DNA of 6,645 bases from TC-15 sp034437275 (GCA_034437275.1 DAOTUD010000187.1:1-6645); one strand, 5' to 3'; counted from the stretch's first letter, positions 1 through 5,865 are shown. The notes: generated by a model not told the origin, from the letters alone. Made by a program: numbers and translations.

Positions 1-75
1 GATTAGTGCTGTGTCGACCATGAATGCCTCACTCGGTTGGTAAACAGATGATTGGCGCGGTGCGCGATAAACAAG

Positions 76-582
76 CTAAAACGGCCAGTCCTGCCCGCTT
101 TCCTGGATGAAGTACACCATCAAGTCCAGCGTGGGCAGCGGGTGGCCCAACTCGGACAGCACAATCGACAGCTCGCCGCGATGGTGCATCGAGTGGGAGA
201 AACATTGCAGCAAGACCTGCCACATCGGCAGCTCGAAGCTGTGTTCGCCAAACGTCACCGTGACCATACGGTCGAGTTCGTCATCATCCAGCGACGCGAT
301 GAATACTTCGGCGTCGGCGTTGGCTTCGTGCCAGCGCGCACGGATCGCATCCAGGGTTTCCAGCGTTTCCAGCGCCTGCATATCGACCGCGCGCCCCTCG
401 CACACCGCCGGGAAGAATACCTCGCCGCCCAGGATGTGCAGCAGCAATTGCTGCACCGATCCATGGCTGGGGCTGACGTCGCGTGTGAATTCGCCGCCGG
501 TCAAGCGCGCGGCGACCTCCAGCACAGCGGCGTTGGCCTGGGCATTAAAACGGCACAGGGACAGCATTTGATCGCGTTTCAT
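76..582 (-). CDS. DinB/YfiT-family putative metal-dependent protein
   Basis: The 168-residue product has the normal length of the DinB four-helix-bundle family. The family's metal triad is visible as His49 (in LLLHILGGE) and the His130-x3-His134 pair in SHSMHHRGEL, followed by the typical GE-LS-VL-ELG-P helix and an aromatic C-terminus (DLMVYF). Family members are cytosolic. Some are thiol-dependent transferases (bacillithiol, mycothiol) and many have no known substrate, so no reaction is assigned here. The ATG at 582 is preceded by GGAGAG with a 6-nt spacer (589-594), which supports this start; the gene ends with TAG. It stands apart from the upstream operon, separated from the HNH gene by 189 bp that hold an inverted-repeat element. 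I saw no convincing promoter directly upstream. Family assignment is firm; function is open. Confidence 0.9.
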   Translation of the reverse strand: MKRDQMLSLCRFNAQANAAVLEVAARLTGGEFTRDVSPSHGSVQQLLLHILGGEVFFPAVCEGRAVDMQALETLETLDAIRARWHEANADAEVFIASLDDDELDRMVTVTFGEHSFELPMWQVLLQCFSHSMHHRGELSIVLSELGHPLPTLDLMVYFIQESGQDWPF

Positions 583-627
583 AGCGCTCTCTCCGTTCGG
601 GGCCTATGTTCGGTCTAGATGGCTGGC

Positions 628-728
628 TTACCCCTCCCCCTGGCCCCCTCCCCGCGCGCGGAGAGGGGGAAATCATCCGAAGTCGGAAGTCCCTCTCCGT
701 TTACGGGGAGGGATTTAGGGAGGGGTAA
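628..728. repeat. 101-bp MITE/REP-like inverted-repeat element
   Basis: The ends form a perfect 11-bp terminal inverted repeat: TTACCCCTCCC at 628-638 and GGGAGGGGTAA at 718-728. The similarity continues inward imperfectly (CCCTCCCC-type runs on both arms). Two hairpins lie inside: CCCCCTC/GAGGGGG at 644-650 and 663-669, and a 9-bp stem with one T-G wobble and loop TTTA at 691-699 and 704-712. If the termini are taken as CCCCTCCC, a TA dinucleotide flanks each side, as with IS630/mariner-derived miniature elements, but two bases are weak evidence. The element fills most of the gap between the HNH gene and the DinB gene. It has no coding capacity and no T-tract, so an intrinsic terminator role is unproven. 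C-rich paired repeats of this look are, to my knowledge, dispersed in Chloroflexota and cyanobacterial genomes. Confidence 0.75.
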
Positions 729-771
729 ACAAAAGCCGGTGAGCATTAACAATTTTAACCTTTGCAAACTT

Positions 772-1155
772 TCACTTATCATCAAACAAGCGCAACTGTG
801 GATGATCCTGGTAGGGCAGTTGGCGGGCCGTGATCCAGGCCGGGAGGTTGTCCTTCCAGGCCAGCGGGATCACGTCGCCCGGCTTCCAGCCGTAGCCGGT
901 CACCTGCGCATGGCAGTTCTGGCACAGGTACACCAGGTTACGATAGGTGTTGTTGGTCGTGTCGTAGTCGATGTGATGCACCGCCCCCAGCACCGGGCGA
1001 CCGTCGGGATGGCGCGCCACCACCGCGACATTCGTGCCGGGCCGAAACGCGATGCCGCACTGCTCGCAGCGATGCTGCGCCAGTGCGCGCACGTCGGCCT
1101 GAATCTGGCCGCCGGTCCACTCGGCGGGATACTCCGGCCCGGTCCGCTTCGTCAT
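772..1155 (-). CDS. Small HNH nuclease-family protein
   Basis: The 127-residue product carries a complete HNH/zinc-finger core. A CxxC pair (Cys30, Cys33 in CEQCG) is followed by the HHID motif (His60-His61-Ile62-Asp63), Asn69/Asn73, and a second CxxC with the final His (Cys78, Cys81, His82 in LCQNCH). The four cysteines should bind structural zinc, while the HH and NCH histidines and Asn form the metal-dependent DNase site. The N-terminus (EYPAEW...ALAQHRCEQCG) resembles stand-alone HNH proteins of phages and bacteria. The frame stays open up to 1218, but the ATG at 1155 is preferred. It overlaps the PHP stop as TGATG and has GGAG 9 nt upstream, which indicates translational coupling to the PHP gene. 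The C-terminal 45 residues are tryptophan- and proline-rich and unassigned. The target (host DNA, invading DNA or RNA) cannot be read from the sequence. Confidence 0.87.
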   Translation of the reverse strand: MTKRTGPEYPAEWTGGQIQADVRALAQHRCEQCGIAFRPGTNVAVVARHPDGRPVLGAVHHIDYDTTNNTYRNLVYLCQNCHAQVTGYGWKPGDVIPLAWKDNLPAWITARQLPYQDHPQLRLFDDK

Positions 1156-2543
1156 CAGGACGCACTCCATTCGGTTGCCCCGTGCGGCAAGGGGTGCTGC
1201 TGGCGAAAATCGCCGCACGCCGCCGACACCACGTCGAGCAGCACCTCGTCGCCGGGCTGCATCACCCGGAAAGCGTCAAGCGCAGCCTGCCAGGTCGCGT
1301 CCGGCGTGACGTCCTTCGGCGGCAGCGCCACCCGCAGCACGACATGGCTCTGGATGCGGTAAAAGTCCCACACCCACACCACCTGCACATGCCGCAGCGG
1401 GTCGTAGCCACTCCATACCTGCTGGCGCTCGGTCTTGCGGGCGACCTTCAAGCGCCACCCGACCGGCGGCCCCAGGCGATCCGTGCCATCTGGCGCGCGC
1501 ACCGTCAGCGCCACGTCGAGTGTGGACGGCTCGTCCGGGGGCGATGGCAAGCCCGCACCATAACGCGGCACCCCCTGCCGCCCGTAGCACGTGTAATCGC
1601 TGGCCGCCGACAGCGCCAGCAGCGCCGACGACCGGACCATCAGCCACTTTTCCGGCGGGGGCAGCTGGCCGGCAGCGTCCGCCTGCCCGGTGCGCGCCCG
1701 GTGTCGCTGGCGGATGGCCTCGACCATCGCGCGCGTGACCGGCTCCTGGCCCATGTACGGCAGATCGGGGGACCAGCCGTGCTCGTCTGAGCCGCCGGAC
1801 ACCAGCAGGTTGAACTGCTGCGCCAGCCGCAGAAAATGCGTGCGCGCCTCGGCGCTCATCGCGCGGTGATAGACCTCGATGCCGTCCAGGCCCAGGTCAA
1901 CCAGCCGCGCGATCTGCTCCGCAGCCAGCCAGCCCGCGCCGCCACAAGTGATGGCGTCCGGGTGCGCCAGGATCGCCACACCGCCCGCGCGCTGGATGGC
2001 GGCGATCTGCTCGCCGATGGTGAAGCGCGCGCGCCGCACGTGCCGCCAGTGTTCGGCGAACAACCGGGCCGCGTCGTCTTCGTCGCCCGCGTGGCCCCGC
2101 TCGACCAGCACCGCGCGCAACTGCCGCCCCCCGGCATAACGCGGATTTTGGGCCTGCACTGCCGCGAACGGGACCGGATAGCCCGCCGCCGTCAGCCGCG
2201 CGCAGCACAGCGCGATCCGCCCCTGGATGTCGGCCAGCGCCGCCCGTTCGACCGCCCGCAGGCCGGGATCGTCCAGGTCCACGAAATAGCCCAGCACGTC
2301 GACATCCCCGGCCCCCGCGCAGGCGTCCCAGCGCGCGGTGAGTTCGATGGCCGGGATCAGCTCCAGGCCCAACTCGCCGGCCAGCGGGAGCGCGGCGCGC
2401 GCGCCGTTGGCGTTGTCGTGATCGGTGATCGCCACGACCGACAGCCCGATCTGCCCGGCATGACGCAGCAGCCCCTCCGGCGACACGCTGCCGTCGGAAA
2501 AGGTGCTGTGCAGGTGCAGGTCGCACTGGAAGTCAGTCATCAT
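1155..2543 (-). CDS. PHP-domain phosphoesterase with unassigned C-terminal domain
   Basis: The first ~280 of 462 residues are a PHP (polymerase and histidinol phosphatase) domain of the TrpH/YciV type. Metal-site motifs appear in order: DLHLHSTFSDGS (His10, His12, Asp17), ITDHDN (His42), AIELTA (Glu67), LAHPD (His194) and GGSDEHG (Asp253, His255). Characterised relatives hydrolyse nucleoside 3',5'-bisphosphates or act as 5'-3' exoribonucleases. The position that usually holds a metal-binding His in the xHxLGY motif is Asp82 here (VDVLGYF). Typical family members are about 270-300 residues. Residues ~298-462 form an extra domain I do not recognise, rich in Trp and Val and predicted to be largely beta. 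The start is ATG at 2543 or the adjacent ATG at 2540. GTGAGGG directly upstream gives better spacing to the second. It overlaps the upstream membrane-protein gene by 8-11 nt and is coupled to the HNH gene by TGATG. Confidence 0.9.
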   Translation of the reverse strand: MMTDFQCDLHLHSTFSDGSVSPEGLLRHAGQIGLSVVAITDHDNANGARAALPLAGELGLELIPAIELTARWDACAGAGDVDVLGYFVDLDDPGLRAVERAALADIQGRIALCCARLTAAGYPVPFAAVQAQNPRYAGGRQLRAVLVERGHAGDEDDAARLFAEHWRHVRRARFTIGEQIAAIQRAGGVAILAHPDAITCGGAGWLAAEQIARLVDLGLDGIEVYHRAMSAEARTHFLRLAQQFNLLVSGGSDEHGWSPDLPYMGQEPVTRAMVEAIRQRHRARTGQADAAGQLPPPEKWLMVRSSALLALSAASDYTCYGRQGVPRYGAGLPSPPDEPSTLDVALTVRAPDGTDRLGPPVGWRLKVARKTERQQVWSGYDPLRHVQVVWVWDFYRIQSHVVLRVALPPKDVTPDATWQAALDAFRVMQPGDEVLLDVVSAACGDFRQQHPLPHGATEWSAS

Positions 2544-2760
2544 CCCTCACCCGGGAAGCCTCCATCAGCCCCGGCGCGCCGTTCAGCCGGATGTTCAACA
2601 GCGAGTCGACCCCCACGCCCAGCGCCAGCCCGATCATGACCGCCGGCGGCACCCACGCCACCAGCACCCCGACCAACGCGCCCAACGCCAGCCCGCCCAA
2701 CGTCGCGGCCCCGGTCGGCCAGCGGCGGGCAGCGGTGAACTGTGGTGCATCGCCGGACAT
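2533..2760 (-). CDS. Small two-helix membrane protein, function unknown
   Basis: The 75-residue product has a short polar N-terminus, then two hydrophobic segments at about residues 17-37 (GAATLGGLALGALVGVLVAWV) and 40-57 (AVMIGLALGVGVDSLL), separated by a Pro-Pro turn. A charged tail ends in RVRDDD. The helices are glycine- and alanine-rich, which suggests close helix packing or oligomerisation. I recognise no family. The reading frame is supported by an AGGAG ribosome binding site 5 nt before the ATG and by its place in the coupled run: 8 nt after the endonuclease stop and overlapping the PHP start. It may anchor or modulate a neighbour, or be a small conserved membrane protein unrelated to the restriction genes. 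Nothing in the sequence decides between these. Confidence 0.7.
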   Translation of the reverse strand: MSGDAPQFTAARRWPTGAATLGGLALGALVGVLVAWVPPAVMIGLALGVGVDSLLNIRLNGAPGLMEASRVRDDD

Positions 2761-2765
2761 GCGCG

Positions 2766-2770
2766 CTCCT
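2766..2770 (-). promoter_or_regulatory. Ribosome binding site of the small membrane protein, overlapping the endonuclease stop
   Basis: AGGAG on the minus strand lies 5 nt before the ATG at 2760. It shares bases with the TAG stop codon (2771-2769) of the endonuclease C-terminal frame. Ribosomes finishing that frame would sit on this site, so translation of the two is probably coupled. Note that ribosomes translating only the N-terminal endonuclease fragment stop at 3053 and need to reinitiate at 3056 to reach it. Confidence 0.7.
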
Positions 2771-3056
2771 AAGCCGCTACACCCAAAACAAGTACCGGGA
2801 TATCAATATCCGCCACGCCACGATGCTCCAGGTCCCACACGATCTGCTCGAAGTACGACACGCCGGTCGACATCTCGGCGGCCAAGTCCTTGATCGGCAC
2901 AATCTCTACGCCCACGTCGATCACGTCCAGGTTATGGAAAATCGTCATTTTGGCGCAGACGTTGTAGACCATAAATGCATACTTCCCGAACTGAACCTCG
3001 ACACCTACCTTATCTTTGACATAATCCATTTCTCGAAACGCACCCTGAATAGTCAT
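2769..3056 (-). CDS. BglII/BstYI-family restriction endonuclease, C-terminal (catalytic) fragment
   Basis: This 95-residue frame holds the catalytic half of a BglII-like type II endonuclease. GAFREMDYVKDKVGVEVQFGKYAFMVYN contains Asp11 and Glu20-Val-Gln22. The nine-residue Asp-to-Glu spacing and ExQ equal the BglII active site (Asp84, Glu93, Gln95). Family-typical segments follow: KMTIFHNL, IDVGVEIVP, MSTGVSYFEQ, and a hydrophobic end (IDIPVLVLGV). The ATG at 3056 overlaps the stop of the N-terminal fragment as ATGA, but no Shine-Dalgarno sequence precedes it. It is therefore best read as the second part of one gene broken by a frame change between 3077 and 3053, not as an independent gene. 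A split two-subunit enzyme made by coupled reinitiation is the alternative. Base composition is lower in GC than the flanking genes, consistent with acquisition as part of the restriction module. Confidence 0.85.
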   Translation of the reverse strand: MTIQGAFREMDYVKDKVGVEVQFGKYAFMVYNVCAKMTIFHNLDVIDVGVEIVPIKDLAAEMSTGVSYFEQIVWDLEHRGVADIDIPVLVLGVAA

Positions 3057-3073
3057 TGATGGCTGGCAGTCAT
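3051..3073 (-). repeat. 6-bp direct repeat ATGACT, 17 bp apart, at the endonuclease frame break
   Basis: On the minus strand ATGACT occurs at 3073-3068 and again at 3056-3051. The first copy is read as Met-Thr in the N-terminal frame and the second as Met-Thr in the C-terminal frame. Deleting one 17-nt unit (ATGACTGCCAGCCATCA) joins the frames as ...CEYMTIQGAFREMD... with no stop, giving one 178-residue protein. This is consistent with a 17-bp insertion flanked by a target duplication or a slippage product. A simple one-base indel between 3077 and 3053 would also explain the break. Confidence 0.55.
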
Positions 3074-3322
3074 ATACTCACACGACACGCGGACATTCCT
3101 CTGCCACTGGCGTGCTTCAAATTCGGAGGCGAAAGCTTTATTCAAAGCTCTGGGACTATAAAGCAACTTGCCATCCATCGTCTTTTCTTTGCTGGCCTTA
3201 TTGTGACATTTGGCGGCATCCACACTATGGATAACACCTTCAATATCTTCCAGGATTGCTGAAAAATCCTTTTCGATAACTGCCTGACCATTTTTGAAAG
3301 AATAGATACCCGCGATATTCAT
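3053..3322 (-). CDS. BglII/BstYI-family restriction endonuclease, N-terminal fragment
   Basis: This 89-residue frame begins MNIAGIYSFKNG and contains VDAAKC, KASKEKTM, GKLLYSPRALNKAF and EFEARQW. From memory these are N-terminal features of BglII/BstYI-type type II restriction endonucleases, which cut within GATC-centred sites (BglII AGATCT, BstYI RGATCY). The known enzymes are about 200-223 residues, so this is less than half a protein; the catalytic half follows in another frame from 3056. An in-frame GTG at 3340 exists, but the ATG at 3322 is chosen because it overlaps the methyltransferase stop as ATGA and matches the family N-terminus. As written the fragment ends in ...CEYMTASHQ and lacks the Asp and Glu-X-Gln active-site residues, so alone it cannot cut DNA. 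It is read as a frameshifted gene, a sequencing error, or one half of a split enzyme, in that order of likelihood. Confidence 0.8.
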   Translation of the reverse strand: MNIAGIYSFKNGQAVIEKDFSAILEDIEGVIHSVDAAKCHNKASKEKTMDGKLLYSPRALNKAFASEFEARQWQRNVRVSCEYMTASHQ

Positions 3323-4278
3323 GCCTCGTCGGATCTCCACTCATTAGGAATCTGCGCAATCTTCTCGCGCCCCGTAGGTTTATACACCGGCTTTCCCAAA
3401 GGACGTATCTTGAGCGTGCCGTTGTAGTACGCAGTGATATGGTCGCGCGCCACATCAATGTATTGGGCTTCTTTCTCGCTGCCCATCGCACGGCGATCAT
3501 TTTTCGCAGCAGCGATCAATGAGGTACCCACGCCGGCATACGGGTCTAATACCCAGTCGTCCTCATTGGTCAACGCCAGCACGCAGCGTTCGACCAAAGC
3601 CACCGGAAACTGGCACGGATGCAAGGTTTTTTCGGGATGGTTCGACTTCACGTTAGGAATCTCCCAAAACGCCTCTTCCCAATCCTCGATCATGATTTGC
3701 CAGACATCGGACGGATTCTTGCCCTTTGGATTGCCAGACAGCTTGCCGCGATTTGGGCCTTTGTAGTGTCGTTTACCGGGATACTTCGACAGCACCCGCA
3801 CCGGGTCGAGATTGAACACGTAGTCGTCGCTCTTTGTGAACCACAGGATCGTTTCGTAGCGCCCGGAAAAGCGTTTCTTGGTGTGCAAGCCATGCCCAAA
3901 ATGCCAGACGATCCGGTTGCGCAGCTTCAGCCCCAAATCCTTGAAAACCGGATAGTACAGGATATCCAGTGGGACGACTTCGCCATCCTCGACAAAATTC
4001 CCCACCTGCCAGCAGATACTCCCGTCCGGGGCCAGCACGCGATACAACTCGGCGATGGTCTGGGCCTGCATCGCCAGATAGTTCTGGATCGACACCCGAT
4101 CCTCATATTCCTTACCCAGGTTGTAAGGAGGAGAAGTGATGATCAGCCGTGCCGTTTCGTCGGGCAGCGTGCTTAGAAAATCATTCACATCACCATGATA
4201 CAAAACGAGCTTTGACTCGGATTGAAAAGACTCGTCGATTTCAATGTCAGATCCGAATAATGGTAGGTTTTTTACCAT
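3319..4278 (-). CDS. Type II beta-class DNA methyltransferase (probably N4-cytosine) of the BglII/BstYI-like RM system
   Basis: The 319-residue enzyme transfers a methyl group from S-adenosylmethionine to DNA, protecting host sites from the adjacent endonuclease. The catalytic motif IV TSPPY (residues 48-52) comes before the AdoMet-binding motif I DPYAGVGTS (245-253), the order of beta-class enzymes. T/S-SPPY is most typical of N4-methylcytosine enzymes, as is M.BglII, though N6-adenine activity is not excluded. The region between (about 120-220, with FGHGLHTKKRFSGRYE and a basic KRHYKGPNRGKLSGNPKGK stretch) is the likely target-recognition part. Pairing with a BglII/BstYI-type nuclease suggests an RGATCY-like target; this is inference. 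ATG at 4278 is chosen over GTG at 4281 because AAGGAG lies 5 nt before it. The gene begins 27 nt after the carboxylase stop and overlaps the endonuclease start by ATGA. Its motifs are intact. Confidence 0.92.
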   Translation of the reverse strand: MVKNLPLFGSDIEIDESFQSESKLVLYHGDVNDFLSTLPDETARLIITSPPYNLGKEYEDRVSIQNYLAMQAQTIAELYRVLAPDGSICWQVGNFVEDGEVVPLDILYYPVFKDLGLKLRNRIVWHFGHGLHTKKRFSGRYETILWFTKSDDYVFNLDPVRVLSKYPGKRHYKGPNRGKLSGNPKGKNPSDVWQIMIEDWEEAFWEIPNVKSNHPEKTLHPCQFPVALVERCVLALTNEDDWVLDPYAGVGTSLIAAAKNDRRAMGSEKEAQYIDVARDHITAYYNGTLKIRPLGKPVYKPTGREKIAQIPNEWRSDEA

Positions 4279-4283
4279 CACCT

Positions 4284-4289
4284 CTCCTT
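4284..4289 (-). promoter_or_regulatory. Ribosome binding site that decides the methyltransferase start
   Basis: AAGGAG on the minus strand is 5 nt from the ATG at 4278 but only 2 nt from the in-frame GTG at 4281, which is too close. This favours the ATG. It lies inside the short gap after the carboxylase stop, where I see no promoter, so the methyltransferase probably relies on read-through from upstream. Confidence 0.75.
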
Positions 4290-4305
4290 TCTCACGCTGT
4301 GCGGC

Positions 4306-5865
4306 CTACAGCGGGATGTTGCCGTGCTTCTTGGGCGGGTTGCTGTCGCGCTTGTTTTGCAGCATCTCCAGCGCGTTGATCAGGCGCGGGCGCGTCTCCG
4401 ACGGCACGATCACATCGTCGATGTAGCCGTGCGAGGCCGCCACGTACGGGTTGGCGAAACGCTCGCGGTAGTCCTCGACCAGCTCGGTTTTGCGCGCGAC
4501 CGGGTCGTCGGCCTGCGCCAGTTCGCGGCGGAAAATGATGTTCACCGCGCCATCCGGCCCCATCACCGCCAGCTCCGCCGAGGGCCAGGCCAGGTTGAGG
4601 TCGCTGCGGATGTGCTTGCTGTTCATCACACAGTACGCACCGCCGTAAGCTTTGCGCGTGACGATGGTGATCTTGGGCACCGTCGCCTCGCAGTAGGCGT
4701 ACAGCAGCTTGGCCCCGGAGCGAATGATCCCGCCGTGCTCCTGCTCGGTGCCGGGCATGAAGCCGGGCACGTCCTCGAAGGTGATGATCGGGATGTTGAA
4801 CGAGTCGCAGAAGCGGATGAAGCGCGCCGCCTTCTCGCTGGCCTTGATATCCAGCACGCCCGCCAGCACCGCCGGCTGGTTGGCGACGATGCCGATGCTG
4901 TGCCCGCCCAGCCGCGCAAACCCGACCACGATGTTCTGCGCGAAGTGCTCGTGAATCTCGAAGAAGTTGCCGTCGTCCACGATCAGCTTGATCGCGTCCT
5001 TGATGTCGTAGGGCTTGCTGGGGTCGTCGGGCACCAGCGTATTGAGTTCTTCCTCGGTGCGCAGCGGATCGTCTTTGGACGGCTCCAGCGGCGGGTCTTC
5101 CATGTTGTTCTGCGGCATGTAGCCCAGCAGTTCGCGCAGCAAGAACAGCGCGTCCTCCTCGGTGTTGGCCGCGACATGGCTCACGCCGCTGATGGCGTTG
5201 TGCGTCATCGCGCCGCCCAGGTCCTCGAAGCTGACGTGCTCGTGCGTCACCGCCTTGACCACGTTCGGCCCGGTCACGAACATGTACGACGTATCCTTGA
5301 CCATGAAGATGAAGTCCGTCAGCGCCGGGCTGTAGACCGCCCCGCCCGCGCACGGCCCCATGATCACGCTGAGCTGCGGGATCACGCCGCTGGCCAGCGT
5401 GTTACGCAGGAAAATGTCGGCGTACCCGCCCAGGCTGACCACGCCCTCCTGGATGCGCGCGCCGCCGGAGTCGTTGAGGCCAATCACCGGCGCGCCGTTC
5501 TTCATCGCCATGTCCATGATCTTGACGATCTTCTCGGCGTGGACCTCGCTCAACGAGCCGCCCATCACCGTGAAGTCCTGCGAAAACACGTACACCAGCC
5601 GGCCATTGGTCGTCCCCCAGCCAGTGATCACGCTGTCGCCCAGATACTGCTTGTCGGGCGCGTCCATGCCGAAGTTCGTCTCGCGGTGGACGACGAAGGC
5701 ATCGACCTCGCGGAAGCTGCCCGGATCGAGCAGCAGGTCCAGGCGCTCGCGCGCGGTGAGCTTGCCGGCTTTGTGCTGCTTTTCGACACGTTTCGGCCCG
5801 CCACCGGCTGCACTGTGCAGCCGTTTCTGGTTGAGTTCGTCGATCTTGGGATCATTCGGGGTCAT
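4306..5865 (-). CDS. pccB: Acyl-CoA (propionyl-/acetyl-CoA) carboxylase carboxyltransferase beta subunit
   Basis: The 519-residue cytosolic protein matches the usual length of PccB/AccD-type subunits and is complete. It moves CO2 from carboxybiotin to an acyl-CoA, giving methylmalonyl-CoA or malonyl-CoA. The N-terminal crotonase-like half shows KLTARERLDLLLD (35-47), DSGGARIQEG (132-141) and the oxyanion-hole region CAGGAVYSPALTDF (172-185). The C-terminal half shows EDVPGFMPGTEQEHGGIIRSGAKLLYAY (364-391), KAYGGAYCVMNSKH (405-418) and the conserved tail KKHGNIPL. The residue that sets acyl-CoA preference, Asp in Streptomyces coelicolor PccB (Asp422), is Cys412 here, so broad or acetyl-tolerant specificity is possible. 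The biotin carboxylase and carrier subunits are not in the window. Methylmalonyl-CoA decarboxylase alpha is a close relative and cannot be fully excluded. The start overlaps the upstream membrane-protein gene by 14 nt; the purine-rich GGAGAG upstream is about 11 nt from the ATG, a loose spacing. Confidence 0.95.
   Translation of the reverse strand: MTPNDPKIDELNQKRLHSAAGGGPKRVEKQHKAGKLTARERLDLLLDPGSFREVDAFVVHRETNFGMDAPDKQYLGDSVITGWGTTNGRLVYVFSQDFTVMGGSLSEVHAEKIVKIMDMAMKNGAPVIGLNDSGGARIQEGVVSLGGYADIFLRNTLASGVIPQLSVIMGPCAGGAVYSPALTDFIFMVKDTSYMFVTGPNVVKAVTHEHVSFEDLGGAMTHNAISGVSHVAANTEEDALFLLRELLGYMPQNNMEDPPLEPSKDDPLRTEEELNTLVPDDPSKPYDIKDAIKLIVDDGNFFEIHEHFAQNIVVGFARLGGHSIGIVANQPAVLAGVLDIKASEKAARFIRFCDSFNIPIITFEDVPGFMPGTEQEHGGIIRSGAKLLYAYCEATVPKITIVTRKAYGGAYCVMNSKHIRSDLNLAWPSAELAVMGPDGAVNIIFRRELAQADDPVARKTELVEDYRERFANPYVAASHGYIDDVIVPSETRPRLINALEMLQNKRDSNPPKKHGNIPL

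Larger units (their letters stand above)
2769..4278 (-). other. Restriction-modification module, probably acquired horizontally
   Basis: Methyltransferase and endonuclease genes form one block with an ATGA junction. Hand-counted sample lines show the contrast in composition: 27 of 60 bases are G or C at 3121-3180 (endonuclease), against 44 of 60 at 1921-1980 (PHP gene). The block sits between a housekeeping carboxylase gene and the TM-PHP-HNH genes without disrupting either, and no integrase, transposase or flanking repeats are visible at its borders. No controller (C) protein gene is present. Confidence 0.6.

Noticed and set aside
1..75. Possible gene or terminator downstream of the DinB stop
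   Set aside because: No supported reading frame, no stable stem with T-tract and no RNA-gene pattern is visible; the stretch is unassigned.
52..618. Long plus-strand open frame opposite the DinB gene
   Set aside because: Composition and motifs are antisense shadow; the minus strand encodes a complete DinB protein with its metal triad and a ribosome binding site.
644..712. The two hairpins as an intrinsic terminator pair
   Set aside because: Neither stem is followed by a T-run on either strand; they are better explained as parts of the inverted-repeat element.
1156..1218. Longer HNH frame starting at 1218
   Set aside because: It would overlap the PHP gene by 64 nt; the TGATG-coupled ATG at 1155 has a GGAG 9 nt upstream and gives a normal N-terminus.
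2796..2812. Short palindrome around GGATATCAATATCC as an operator or terminator
   Set aside because: It lies inside the conserved IDIP coding region near the endonuclease C-terminus, has a 2-nt loop and no T-tract.
3053..3077. Programmed -1 ribosomal frameshift joining the endonuclease halves
   Set aside because: No slippery heptamer of the X-XXY-YYZ type occurs in the 25-nt window where the switch must happen, and no stable downstream stem was seen.
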